A DNA stretch of 64,000 nt. Source: Dyadobacter sp. 50-39 (GTDB taxonomy: Bacteria > Bacteroidota > Bacteroidia > Cytophagales > Spirosomataceae). The position numbers were made by a program, and so were the translations under genes. Below the pieces are notes generated by a model. The model had not been told where the DNA came from, ran no database searches, and saw nothing but the letters and a program-made list of their open reading frames with translations. Shown one piece after another: positions 8,410 to 17,501 of the stretch (its first letter is position 1; the number at the start of each line of letters is the position of its first letter). Location: NCBI GenBank assembly GCA_001898145.1, contig MKSR01000028.1:54548-118547 (forward strand), given 5' to 3'.

Positions 8410-11400
8410 TCAGGATTCATTTCGTTTCAGGGCCTGCATGAATTGCAGCGGTGATTTGCCGTATTCTTTTTTGAAAACCCGGGAAAAATTGGAGCTGCTT
8501 TGCAAGCCTACCCGCTCGACTATTTTGTTGAGCGGGATATCCTCATGGGCCATGATCTGAATAGCCTTTTTGAGCCGGATGGTCCTGATAAAATCGCCTA
8601 CGGACTGGTCGGTAATGCTTTTGATTTTCTGATAGAGCTTGGTGCGGCTCACATAGAGGTTTTTGCACAAAAAGTCGACATCCAGTTCGGGGTCCTGCAT
8701 GTGCTCCTCGATCAGGTTCAGCAAGGTCTCGAAAAACGCCTTGTCTTTCTCGGAATGGACCAGTTCGGTAGCCTGGGAAAGATAGTTATTGGTGAATTTC
8801 TGTTGAAGCTTTTCCCTTTGATCGAAGATATTGTTGACGGTCAGCATGAGCAGGTCCACGCTCAGCGGTTTGGCGAAGTAGAAATCCGCGCCCGACTCCA
8901 TTCCTTCGATCTTGCTGTCGAGCGCATCTTTGGCCGACAGGATGATGAATGGAATGTGACTGGTTTCGAAGTGCTCTTTCACCTGCCTGCAAAGGTCAAT
9001 GCCGCTGATACCGGGCATCATAATGTCGCTGATAATCAGGTCGGGCAGCTTTTCGGTTGCCAGTTTCATCGCAGCGTCGCCGTCCGAAGCCTCGTAAACG
9101 AAATACTGGTTCTCCAATTTCTGTTTCAGGAACAGGCGGAGCTCGGCATTGTCATCCACCAGTAAAATGCGTTTTCTGGCGGAGGGCGAAACTTTTTGCG
9201 GGGAGGCAGTCGGATCCGTGACGGGCAATAGCGTCGAATTGTCGATCGCTTCGAGGCGGATCTGAGGCTCAAATTGCGACGGGGCGCGCTCGGCCTCGGT
9301 CCAGTTCTGCTCGCCCAGAGGAATGCCTATGATGATTTCGGTGCCCTTGTAGTGCTCGCTGTATACATAAATATCCCCCTTGTGCAGCTGGGTAAGGCTC
9401 TTGACCAGCGCCAGGCCTACACCGGAACCCATATGGTCGCGGCTGATCCGGTAGTAGCGTTCGAAAATGCGGCCGATCGTATCCGCAGAGATGCCGATGC
9501 CGGTATCGGCTATCCGAAAATAAAGGTACTTGTCGGCACGGTGCGTCTCGTGGAGCAGCTCGAAACCCGATGCAAATGCGGGTTTGAACTGCTTGATGTC
9601 CGTGAAAATCTCGAAAGTGATCTCGCCGCCGGGCCCGGTAAACTTGAATGAATTATTCAGCAGGTTCAGCAGTATTTTTTCCAGCACCTGCGCATCGAAA
9701 AGCCCTGAAACGGGCCAGTAGGTATTGTTTTGGGTATGATCAACCAGGGTAAGCGTGATTTGCTTGCTGAATGCCACGATTTCAAACTCATCGACCAGCT
9801 GCTGGCAAAATTTACTGATCGTCAGCGGCGCCACTTGCAGCTTGATCAGACTGTCGGACACCTTTTTGAAATTCATCAGTTCGCTGATCAGGTTTATCAG
9901 CCGCTTCGCATTGCGGTGCATGAGCTGGTACGAATGATCGAGCACCGTATTGCTGTTTTGGCTGATCAATGCTTCGAGCGGACCGAGAATGAGGGAGAGC
10001 GGTGTACGGAATTCGTGGGATATGTTGGTGAAAAACATGAGCTGCTGCTGATAGAGCTCCTCCCGCTGCCGGTGGATTTCCTCGCGTTTCTGCTCGGCGG
10101 CAGCGCGCAACTCCACCTCCCTTTTCAGCCGGTACCACCGCCCCTGGTAAATGTAGATGCCCGCCAGTGCCGAAATAAACAGCAATGCATAGCTCATTTT
10201 GGCAAGGTCCGACTTCCACCAGGGCGGTGTTATGGTGATACTCGTCGTTGCCTGGCGGCGGCTCCATATACCGTCGCTATTGGTGGCTTCGACAATGAAT
10301 TGGTACTGGCCGTAGCGGAGGTTGCTGTAAACGGCACCGGGGTTGCTGCCATCCGTATAATTCCATTGCTGGTCAAACCCGATCAGTTTGTACCGGTAGC
10401 TGCATTTGAGCGGATTGGCAAAATGCATGGCCGAAAAGGTAATCACAAAATTGTTTTGCAGATGGTTAAGGGTCAGGTCATCGCCATACCCGACGGCTTG
10501 ACGGATCACGTTTCCCGCATCCTTCGGGCCGTTGTAGGTCGGTCTGCGGTTGTTAATCAGGATGCCTGTCAATGCGGGAGTCGCCTCCACCTGGTTGGTG
10601 CGGATCTGGCTTGGCTGGAAATAATTCAGGCCATTGATCCCGCCGAAGTACAGCGTCCCGTTCCGGGAGGCAAAGGATGATCTGATCTTGAAACTGTTGC
10701 CCTGCAGTCCGTCTTCTTTGTCGTATCGCGTTATTTTGCCGGTTTGGGGATTCAGCCGCAGCAAGCCGTTGCCAGCCAGCCACACATGGCCCTGGTTGTC
10801 TATTTCAATTCCCTCCACATCATTGAAAACCCCTTCTTTTTCCCCGAAATGAGTGAAATGAAACGAATGATCGCCTTTGCGAACAGTCAGGCGGTTGAGG
10901 CCGCCGCCGATCGTACCGACCCAGTAAGTATGCTCGTTCTGCTTTCGGATCACCGCCGTATAGTCGGAGCTCAGCGAGTTGAACTTGTCAGAAGCCTTGT
11001 ACAAGTCATTTTTCAGGATATTACCCTGTGCGTCCACGGTCAAATGCTTCAGGCCATGCCTGCTGCCGACAAGCAGTTCGGGTTTGTGCTCCTCGGCCAG
11101 GATGTAGTTTCCCTCGGGATATTCTTTGACGCGGAATGTGCCTGAATCGTCTTTCCATATCACACCAAACCTTTCCAGGTTTCCGAACCAGATATTGCCG
11201 AAATAGTCGGTGGCTAATGTCACGATGGAGTAGGTGGGGAAATGCTCGTAGCCCCTGGGCTTCCAGAGCGTTTTTTTGTCCGGACGTAAAATCTGGATGC
11301 CGCTGGTGGTGCCTATCCACATGTTACGATCACGGTCAAGACTCAGGGCAGTGACTGAATTGCTGTTCAGGGGCGTGGCCGCACTTTTGGTATCATAATG

Positions 11401-12558
11401 GGTGACCACCTGGGCCGAGTTCCGCTTCAGAAGGTTCAGCCCATGCGCATCCGTGCCGACCCAGAGATCATCGCCGTCCTCCATAAGGGCACGTATATAA
11501 TTGCCCGTGATGGATTGCTTGTCACCCGGCTCATGGTGGATGGTGTAAAACCGCTTCTGGTTCAGGTCACAATAATTCAGGCCGCCGCCTGCCGTTCCCA
11601 CCCAAAGACAACCCGACCGGTCGATGTAGGAGCGGGTGACCGCATTGGCATTCAGGCCCCGTGTCGTTTCATCGCGGTCGATCTTTTGTAGGAAGCGGAG
11701 GTCGGCACTCAGCCGGACCAGCGAAGCATTGGTAGTGAGCCAGTAGTCCCGCGTGGTACCGGAAGCAATGCCCCTGATATTGGGGCAATCATCACAGGTG
11801 AACTGCTTTTTGATGATAGCCGGGTTTCCGCCATCGACGAGAAAAACCTTATTTCCGGAAGCGGCAAGCAGATTGTTTTCCAGATCGAAAAAGAGGGTAG
11901 TAATCCCGTCCGGCAGGCCGGCTATCGGCAGTCTGACAAGTTTTCGCGCTCCGTCCAGCCGCCAGATGCCGCGGTCGCTTGCGAAATGAAGGACCCCGTG
12001 ACGGTCGGCTTCCATGTCCGAAAAGCGTACACCCGGGGGAACGGCCAACGCCTGCTTTTCTAGCGTGCTTCCCGAAATGTGGTACAGGCTGAGTTGCTGG
12101 TCGGCATAGATGTACAGCAGGTCGGAGTCTGTTTTATAATGCTTCCATGAAACCGGGCTTTTGCCGGTTTGGCCGATGGTGTAGTCGGTATACTTTTCCA
12201 CCGCTGGATCGAAAGACTGCAAACCGTCCTCGGTACTCAGCCAGATTGTCCCTTTTTTATCAGGAAATAGTCTGATTATCCGGTTTTTGAATGCATTGTG
12301 CAGCGGGAAGTTGCTGTTGTAGAATCTCCTGATCGAATAGCCGTCGTACCGGTCGAGCCCGAAGTTGGTCGCAATCCATATATACCCCTTGCTGTCCTGC
12401 GCAATATCATTGACATCCGTATGGGAAAGACCTTCATCGACAGTGAGGTATTTGAACGAATAGGGGAACTTCTGACCGCAGGCACGTTGTGTCGAAGCCG
12501 CAAAACCTGCAACGAACAGCATCACACCGATAACAGACGATTTATAGAAAGACAACAA
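8410..12558 (-). CDS. Hybrid two-component system regulator (propeller sensor kinase-receiver-AraC)
   Basis: A 1382-residue one-protein two-component system of the HTCS type that controls polysaccharide utilisation loci. In order: signal peptide, periplasmic two-component-regulator propellers (repeats such as GYIWIATNFGLDRYDG, GTIWLSTEDGLQSFDP, NMWIGTTSGIQILRP), Y_Y_Y domain (about 700-766), one membrane helix (about 785-805), HisKA with H-box FFTNISHEFRTPLSLI (about 840-855), HATPase (NLLNNSFKFTG, DTGIGIS, GSGVGLALVKSL), receiver with phospho-acceptor in DLIISDIMMPG (about residue 1176) and C-terminal AraC helix-turn-helix (SSNFSRVFKKEYGKSPLQF). The start at 12558 is a TTG; the first in-frame ATG (12522) would remove the charged end of the signal peptide, so TTG is preferred. 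It sits between the susCD-BNR genes and the divergent GH125 gene, its likely targets. Sugar binding usually occurs directly in the propeller. Confidence 0.93.
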   Translation of the reverse strand: MLSFYKSSVIGVMLFVAGFAASTQRACGQKFPYSFKYLTVDEGLSHTDVNDIAQDSKGYIWIATNFGLDRYDGYSIRRFYNSNFPLHNAFKNRIIRLFPDKKGTIWLSTEDGLQSFDPAVEKYTDYTIGQTGKSPVSWKHYKTDSDLLYIYADQQLSLYHISGSTLEKQALAVPPGVRFSDMEADRHGVLHFASDRGIWRLDGARKLVRLPIAGLPDGITTLFFDLENNLLAASGNKVFLVDGGNPAIIKKQFTCDDCPNIRGIASGTTRDYWLTTNASLVRLSADLRFLQKIDRDETTRGLNANAVTRSYIDRSGCLWVGTAGGGLNYCDLNQKRFYTIHHEPGDKQSITGNYIRALMEDGDDLWVGTDAHGLNLLKRNSAQVVTHYDTKSAATPLNSNSVTALSLDRDRNMWIGTTSGIQILRPDKKTLWKPRGYEHFPTYSIVTLATDYFGNIWFGNLERFGVIWKDDSGTFRVKEYPEGNYILAEEHKPELLVGSRHGLKHLTVDAQGNILKNDLYKASDKFNSLSSDYTAVIRKQNEHTYWVGTIGGGLNRLTVRKGDHSFHFTHFGEKEGVFNDVEGIEIDNQGHVWLAGNGLLRLNPQTGKITRYDKEDGLQGNSFKIRSSFASRNGTLYFGGINGLNYFQPSQIRTNQVEATPALTGILINNRRPTYNGPKDAGNVIRQAVGYGDDLTLNHLQNNFVITFSAMHFANPLKCSYRYKLIGFDQQWNYTDGSNPGAVYSNLRYGQYQFIVEATNSDGIWSRRQATTSITITPPWWKSDLAKMSYALLFISALAGIYIYQGRWYRLKREVELRAAAEQKREEIHRQREELYQQQLMFFTNISHEFRTPLSLILGPLEALISQNSNTVLDHSYQLMHRNAKRLINLISELMNFKKVSDSLIKLQVAPLTISKFCQQLVDEFEIVAFSKQITLTLVDHTQNNTYWPVSGLFDAQVLEKILLNLLNNSFKFTGPGGEITFEIFTDIKQFKPAFASGFELLHETHRADKYLYFRIADTGIGISADTIGRIFERYYRISRDHMGSGVGLALVKSLTQLHKGDIYVYSEHYKGTEIIIGIPLGEQNWTEAERAPSQFEPQIRLEAIDNSTLLPVTDPTASPQKVSPSARKRILLVDDNAELRLFLKQKLENQYFVYEASDGDAAMKLATEKLPDLIISDIMMPGISGIDLCRQVKEHFETSHIPFIILSAKDALDSKIEGMESGADFYFAKPLSVDLLMLTVNNIFDQREKLQQKFTNNYLSQATELVHSEKDKAFFETLLNLIEEHMQDPELDVDFLCKNLYVSRTKLYQKIKSITDQSVGDFIRTIRLKKAIQIMAHEDIPLNKIVERVGLQSSSNFSRVFKKEYGKSPLQFMQALKRNES

Positions 12559-12653
12559 AGCACTTTTTGTTTTGAATAGTGATAGACCGTGCGTGTTGCT
12601 GCATTTGCCGCCTACCGGTATCCTATCGGTTATGGGCAGAATGCTATTTCAAA

Positions 12654-12661
12654 CAAAAATA
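12654..12661 (-). promoter_or_regulatory. -7-like promoter element upstream of the hybrid regulator
   Basis: Read on the minus strand the bases are TATTTTTG, matching the Bacteroidota -7 consensus TAnnTTTG, about 95 bases before the regulator start. I see no TTG at the expected -33 distance, so this is only half a promoter. The rest of the 243-base divergent spacer shows no other clear element. Confidence 0.3.
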
Positions 12662-12801
12662 AGCAATCGGGCGATGCGGGACACAGACCGACGGCAAGTT
12701 GTACAGCATGTTAAAAAAAATGTACGGAATGCCAAAGCTTCCGGATACTGCCTATTTTGCATGTCGTATTTTCGTATTTTAATTAATTGGCACTGATCTC
12801 A

Positions 12802-14217
12802 ATGAACCGAAACTTATTTTTGAAAAATGCCGCACTGCTGGGCACCGGCATGATGATCGGCAAAATGCCGGCCTTTGCTAAACCTGATTTCCCGACTGTA
12901 CGCGTGCCTGCCGATAAGCGCCATTTCACCAGTACGGCGGTGGAGGAGGCCATCAGGGAGTTCCAGTCGAAAGTGAAAGACCCCGAACTTGGCTGGCTGT
13001 TCGGCAACTGTTTCCCCAACACGCTCGATACGACCGTTACCCACAAAAACGCAGGCGGCCGCCCCGATACTTACGTGATCACGGGCGATATCGATGCGAT
13101 GTGGCTCCGCGACAGTACTGCGCAGGTGTGGCCCTACCTGCATTTTGTCAAAAAGGACAAGTCGCTGCAGCAGCTCATAGCAGGGGTAATCAATCGCCAG
13201 ACGGCCTGCATTCTGCGCGATCCTTACGCCAATGCATTCTACGACGATCCTGCCAAAGTCGGAGAATGGAAGGACGATGATACCGACATGAAACCGGGCC
13301 TGCACGAACGCAAATGGGAGATCGATTCGCTTTGTTACCCGATCCGCCTTGCGCACCGTTACTGGCAGCTTACCGGCGACACCGCGCCGTTCGACGCCGA
13401 TTGGCAAAAAGCGATCGCGCTCACCCTTAAAACTTTCAAGGAACAGCAGCGCAAGGAGAATAACGGCCCCTACCGGTTCCAGCGGAAGACTGCCTGGGCA
13501 ACCGATGGCGTACCGATGAATGGCTACGGTTACCCGGTCAAACCCGTCGGCCTGATCTGCTCGGCATTCCGCCCGAGCGATGATGCTACCATCTATTCGT
13601 TTCTGATACCATCCAACTTTTTCGCCGTGACCAGCCTCCGCCAGGCGGCTGCCATGTTGGGTAAACTGAATGGTGAAAAGTCGCTTATTTCTGAGCTTAC
13701 CGCCTTGGCTAATGAAGTTGAAAAGGCATTGAAACAGCACGCGGTGGTGACGCACCCGCAATACGGGAAGGTATACGCCTACGAGGTCAACGGCTTCGGC
13801 AGCTATAACCTGATGGACGATGCGAACGTGCCGAGCCTTCTGGGGATGCCCTACCTTGACGCCATGCCTGTTACCGACCCTATTTACCAAAACACCCGTA
13901 AACTGGTGCTCTCCGCAAGCAACCCGTTCTTCTTCAAAGGCAAAGCGGGAGAGGGAATCGGCGGCCCGCATATCGGACTGGATATGATTTGGCCGATCGG
14001 CATTACGATCCGCGGGATGACAAGCAATAATGACCGGGAGATCCGCGAATGTGTGCAAATGCTTAAAAAGACGCATGGCGGAACGGGCTTCATGCACGAA
14101 TCTTTTCACAAGGACGATCCCACAAAGTTCACCCGCTCGTGGTTTGCCTGGGCTAATACGTTGTTCGGCGAGTTCTTGTGGGAAACATATAAATCGCGTC
14201 CTCAATTGCTCGTTTAA
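12802..14217 (+). CDS. GH125 family exo-alpha-1,6-mannosidase
   Basis: A 471-residue glycoside hydrolase of family 125, metal-independent alpha-mannosidases that remove alpha-1,6-linked mannose by inversion. Diagnostic sequence: GDIDAMWLRDSTAQVWPYL (about residues 95-113), CYPIRLAHRYWQLTGD, RPSDDATIYSFLIPSNFFA, and the C-terminal HESFHKDDPTKFTRSWFAWAN. The leader MNRNLFLKNAALLGTG resembles a Tat-type RxxFLK signal but has NR rather than RR; export is likely but the route is uncertain. The ATG at 12802 is preferred to an in-frame TTG at 12787. It is divergent from the hybrid regulator and completes an apparent mannoside locus with susC, susD and the propeller protein. Confidence 0.93.
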   Translation: MNRNLFLKNAALLGTGMMIGKMPAFAKPDFPTVRVPADKRHFTSTAVEEAIREFQSKVKDPELGWLFGNCFPNTLDTTVTHKNAGGRPDTYVITGDIDAMWLRDSTAQVWPYLHFVKKDKSLQQLIAGVINRQTACILRDPYANAFYDDPAKVGEWKDDDTDMKPGLHERKWEIDSLCYPIRLAHRYWQLTGDTAPFDADWQKAIALTLKTFKEQQRKENNGPYRFQRKTAWATDGVPMNGYGYPVKPVGLICSAFRPSDDATIYSFLIPSNFFAVTSLRQAAAMLGKLNGEKSLISELTALANEVEKALKQHAVVTHPQYGKVYAYEVNGFGSYNLMDDANVPSLLGMPYLDAMPVTDPIYQNTRKLVLSASNPFFFKGKAGEGIGGPHIGLDMIWPIGITIRGMTSNNDREIRECVQMLKKTHGGTGFMHESFHKDDPTKFTRSWFAWANTLFGEFLWETYKSRPQLLV

Positions 14218-14229
14218 AGAGGGAATTCC

Positions 14230-14250
14230 GACACAAATGGACGATGTGTC
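14230..14250. repeat. Short inverted repeat downstream of GH125
   Basis: GACACA at 14230-14235 and TGTGTC at 14245-14250 are perfect 6-base arms around 9 bases, 13 bases after the GH125 stop. It is followed by A-residues on this strand, not T, so it is a weak terminator candidate at best. The 248-base gap up to 14465 holds nothing else I can support. Confidence 0.3.
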
Positions 14251-14465
14251 AAAAAAGTTGAATGTTTAGGCAAGGCATCCGATCGATGTATGACGGTTAT
14301 TTGTGCTGTATTTGTTTTGAGCAAAATAATCATCGAATACTGATATGAGGTTGTCGCGAACCGCGAGGCTGCTGCTTGGTAACAATGCGCGGCCTTGCGG
14401 CCTGGCGGCCCCCAACGGTTCATCCTGCCGTGTCTAAATGTTTAAATCCTGATACAAATCCCTTT

Positions 14466-14873
14466 ATGAAAACGCTCGACATCATCCCGATTCTTGGTAA
14501 ATCGCCGATCGGGTATGCTAAAATTCACGCTCAGCAAACACTCAGCAACCTTATCTTTAAACGACTTTACCTGTCCATCCGCGAACATTCACCCTGGAAA
14601 GGCACGCTTGTGCTGGATGTCACCAATAACTCGCGGTCGACGGATCCTAAAACGTTGCGCGACTTCAACACTTACCTCGAATTCAGAGAGGCATTGTCCG
14701 AAATTTCCATTGCCCACAAGCGGGCATTTGTTCAGCTTTATGCAAGATGGCTGTCTGAACTCGGACGCCAGCCCGACCGCCTGCGGGTGATTTACGATAA
14801 GGAAATAGGTTTCGTGGAATATGATGTGAAAGTGCAGATGCAAAAGGAAAAAATTCTCATTCAGGTACAATAA
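14466..14873 (+). CDS. Conserved hypothetical protein, 135 residues
   Basis: I do not recognise the family. The protein is soluble, with no signal peptide or membrane segment, and has an alternating strand/helix pattern: SPIGYAKIHAQQTLSNLIFKR, a strand GTLVLDVTNNS, then a helical part LEFREALSEISIAHKRAF and a closing strand VEYDVKVQMQKEKILIQV. ATG 14466 is chosen because the 30-residue extension possible from 14376 is proline/arginine-rich and reads through non-coding-looking sequence. It lies 76 bases upstream of the PAS kinase in the same direction. Confidence 0.65.
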   Translation: MKTLDIIPILGKSPIGYAKIHAQQTLSNLIFKRLYLSIREHSPWKGTLVLDVTNNSRSTDPKTLRDFNTYLEFREALSEISIAHKRAFVQLYARWLSELGRQPDRLRVIYDKEIGFVEYDVKVQMQKEKILIQVQ

Positions 14874-14895
14874 AAACCCACGCTGGCAGGCCTTT

Positions 14896-14948
14896 TTTGA
14901 TGCAAAATTAGCTATACACAAGTATACAACTTGTTATTTTGCATCAAA
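14896..14948. promoter_or_regulatory. Nested inverted repeats ending one base before the PAS kinase start codon
   Basis: Outer arms TTTGATGCAAAAT (14896-14908) and ATTTTGCATCAAA (14936-14948) are perfect 13-base complements. Inside them lie ACAAGT (14918-14923) and ACTTGT (14929-14934), a second 6-base stem with an ATACA loop. The right outer arm ends at 14948 and the ATG is at 14950. In RNA the fold would bury the ribosome entry site; in DNA it could be a repressor operator. There is no long T-run after it. Confidence 0.6.
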
Positions 14949-14949
14949 T

Positions 14950-16941
14950 ATGAATAACGAAGAGCATTCAAATTCGGTCAAATCACTCCCCGAGCAGCTG
15001 GATCTCGGTTTTGCTTTGGAGGTTACCCAATTGGGTGTGTGGGAGCTTAATCTCAGGTCTAAGTATGTGCTGTGGGACGACCGCTGCCGCGCCCTTTTCG
15101 GTCTGTCGAGCGGGAATTCATTATCCTACGAGCAGGCGCTCAGTTATATTCATCCCGACGACGTGGAACGGGTCCGGACGGCCGTCCAGCGCGCAACGGA
15201 CCCTGCAGTGAACGGCTCGTACGATGAAACTTACCGCACCATCGGTGCCGACGATGGCAAGCTGCGCTGGGTGCGGTTTTACGGAAGGGCCTATTCATCC
15301 GAGGAAGGCGATGTGTACCGGTTTGCCGGGGTAGCCCATGAGGTGACCGACCAGAAAATGGCGGAACAGAGAGAGGATGCCGTGCGCGATCACGCTGCCC
15401 GCCAGCAGCGCATCCTCGAAACCATCTCGTCCACCACGCCGGACCTTATGTATGTTTTCGATCTGAACTACCGGTTCACGTACGCCAATCAGGCCTTGCT
15501 GAATATGTGGGGGGCGACCTGGGAAGACTCGATCGGTAAATCGCTGCTCGAAATCGGTTATGAGCCATGGCATGCGGAAATGCACGAGCGGGAAATCGAC
15601 CAGGTAGTAGCCACGAGAAAATCGATCCGGGGAGAAGTGTCGTTCGTTCATGCATCGCTCGGCCGCCGGATATACGACTATGTATTTTCTCCGGTAGTCA
15701 ACGAAAACGGGGAAGTGGAAGCCATTGCCGGCACTACCCGCGACGTTACCGACCTGATCGTGGCGCGGCAGGCGCTCGAAGAAAACCAGGCTGCGCTCAG
15801 TACCGCGATCGAAGTGGCCGAACTCGGTACCTGGGCGGTTGATATTGCCCATAAAACCTGCACATTGTCCCAGCGCGTAGCCGACTGGCTGGGGTTGGAT
15901 ACCACGACGATAGACCTCGAATCATTTCTCGCAAGGATCGGAGAAAGCGACCGCGAGCGTATTCGCAAAAGCTTTTCAGAATCCGGCCACCTGCGGCCGG
16001 GCACGCATTACGATGAGACTTACATCGTGGACCATGCTACCGACGGGCGCCATAGGATCATCCATGCGATGGGGCGTGTATACTTTGATAAGGAAGGTCG
16101 TGCAGTAAAACTGGAAGGAAGCGCCCAGGACATTACCACCGAGCGGCTGATGACCCAGCTTCTGGAACAGCAGGTGCAGCAGCGCACGCTCGAACTGGAA
16201 CGCGTCAACGAGTCGCTGTTACGATCCAATGACAATTTGCGAAACTTCGCATACGTAGCTTCGCATGACTTGCAGGAGCCGTTGCGCAAGATCCAGCAAT
16301 TCGGAAACCTGCTCATTTCACGGCAGACCACTTTTTCAGACAATGAACTGTCGTACGTGAAGCGGATGCATTCAGCCGCCGGCCGCATGAGCGTGTTGAT
16401 CGACGACCTGCTGAACTTTGCCAGTGTTTCCATGCAGCAGCCGGCCAACGAGCCGGTCGATACGAACCAGGTCGTTGAAAATGTGCTCAGTACGTTGGAA
16501 GTAGCCATTGTGGAAGCGAATGCCGATATTCGTGTGGAGCCGCTGCCCGAAATCTCAGGCAGTGTCTCACAGCTCACCCAATTGTTCCAGAACCTGATCG
16601 GCAATGCCATCAAGTTCAGGAAATCGTCAGTCCGGCCGGAAATCCGGATAACGGCGCAGACTGTGGATGCGGGACAACTGCCCGCCGCCGTCTCGCCTGT
16701 CGAATCTGCGGTTTATTACCACCGGATCGACGTTATTGACAATGGGATCGGCTTTGACGAAAAGTACCGCGACCGGATTTTTCAGGTCTTTCAGCGCCTG
16801 CACGGCAAAAGCGAGTTCGCCGGGACGGGTATAGGGCTGGCGATCTGCGAGCGCGTGGCAGCCAACCACGGGGGCGCTATCACCGCCAGCAGCATACCTG
16901 ACAAAGGCAGCACCTTTTCGATTTTTCTGCCGGTCCGCTGA
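14950..16941 (+). CDS. Soluble sensor histidine kinase with three PAS domains
   Basis: A 663-residue cytoplasmic kinase without membrane segments. Three PAS/PAC units: about 15-135 (LGVWELNLRSKYVLWDDRC, with YIHPDDVERV), about 150-270 (ILETISSTTPDLMYVFDLNY, with TRDVTDLI) and about 278-400 (ELGTWAVDIAHKTCTLSQRV). A short coiled coil (about 398-425) leads to HisKA with H-box FAYVASHDLQEPLRKI, then HATPase (NLIGNAIKFR, IDNGIGFDEKYRDRIFQVF, GTGIGLAICERV). The H-box DLQEPL is the type found in kinases related to phytochrome and light/redox sensing, but no GAF or chromophore domain is present. There is no neighbouring response regulator, so the partner is unknown. Its start is covered by an unusual pair of inverted repeats. 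Confidence 0.92.
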   Translation: MNNEEHSNSVKSLPEQLDLGFALEVTQLGVWELNLRSKYVLWDDRCRALFGLSSGNSLSYEQALSYIHPDDVERVRTAVQRATDPAVNGSYDETYRTIGADDGKLRWVRFYGRAYSSEEGDVYRFAGVAHEVTDQKMAEQREDAVRDHAARQQRILETISSTTPDLMYVFDLNYRFTYANQALLNMWGATWEDSIGKSLLEIGYEPWHAEMHEREIDQVVATRKSIRGEVSFVHASLGRRIYDYVFSPVVNENGEVEAIAGTTRDVTDLIVARQALEENQAALSTAIEVAELGTWAVDIAHKTCTLSQRVADWLGLDTTTIDLESFLARIGESDRERIRKSFSESGHLRPGTHYDETYIVDHATDGRHRIIHAMGRVYFDKEGRAVKLEGSAQDITTERLMTQLLEQQVQQRTLELERVNESLLRSNDNLRNFAYVASHDLQEPLRKIQQFGNLLISRQTTFSDNELSYVKRMHSAAGRMSVLIDDLLNFASVSMQQPANEPVDTNQVVENVLSTLEVAIVEANADIRVEPLPEISGSVSQLTQLFQNLIGNAIKFRKSSVRPEIRITAQTVDAGQLPAAVSPVESAVYYHRIDVIDNGIGFDEKYRDRIFQVFQRLHGKSEFAGTGIGLAICERVAANHGGAITASSIPDKGSTFSIFLPVR

Positions 16942-16980
16942 TCTGTTCGATGTGCAAAATTTAAAAACAATGCTACGGAT

Positions 16981-17370
16981 ATGGCTCAGTATATTTCCCA
17001 CATCAGCCTGATCGTAGCGGATTACGATCAGGCCATCACGTTTTATACCCAGATACTGGGTTTTGAGCTGGTAGAAGATACCCGGCTTAGCGATGATAAG
17101 CGATGGGTATTGGTAAAACCCAAAGGACAAGCGGGATGCAGTCTGCTACTGGCCAGGGCTGCTACACCGGAACAGATGAAAGCCGTCGGAAATCAGTCAG
17201 GTGGTCGCGTATTCCTGTTTCTGTACACCGATGACTTTTGGCGGGATTACAATATGCTGCTGGGCAAAGGCGTGCAGTTCGTCAGGCCGCCGCAGGAATT
17301 TGACTACGGCATTGTAGCTGTGTTTGCCGATTTGTACGGCAATTTGTGGGACTTGCTCCAACCCGCTTAA
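16981..17370 (+). CDS. VOC (glyoxalase/bleomycin resistance) superfamily protein
   Basis: A 129-residue protein made of the paired beta-alpha-beta-beta-beta units of the vicinal oxygen chelate fold: ISHISLIVADYDQAITFYTQ opens the first unit and GGRVFLFLYTDDFWRDYNMLL the second, ending with VAVFADLYGNLWDLLQP. His in HISLIV and the late Glu/Asp positions are where metal ligands normally sit, but the final ligand is Asp/Leu rather than the usual Glu, so catalysis is uncertain. The substrate cannot be told from sequence. It stands 39 bases after the PAS kinase and may be co-transcribed. Confidence 0.85.
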   Translation: MAQYISHISLIVADYDQAITFYTQILGFELVEDTRLSDDKRWVLVKPKGQAGCSLLLARAATPEQMKAVGNQSGGRVFLFLYTDDFWRDYNMLLGKGVQFVRPPQEFDYGIVAVFADLYGNLWDLLQPA

Positions 17371-17441
17371 GTGGCGGCACCAATCGGTAAAATAAATTGG
17401 GTTAAGTAAATCGTTTTCTATAAATCGCTTATATTTCGCCG

Positions 17442-17463
17442 CGTTTGGCCAATTTGCCAAACG
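17442..17463. terminator. Hairpin after the VOC gene, weak terminator candidate
   Basis: CGTTTGGC (17442-17449) and GCCAAACG (17456-17463) are perfect 8-base arms around CAATTT, followed by GTTTTGCG. The T-run is short. It could end the VOC transcript or act on the membrane-protein gene that starts 38 bases later. Confidence 0.4.
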
Positions 17464-17501
17464 GTTTTGCGACGTATATAGGTAATTGTTTATAGCTCAT
17501 T

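Noticed and set aside
12814-14205. Long open frame on the minus strand opposite the GH125 gene
   Set aside because: A 463-residue antisense frame without family motifs, fully inside a gene with clear GH125 signatures. Such frames are common in this GC range and are shadows.
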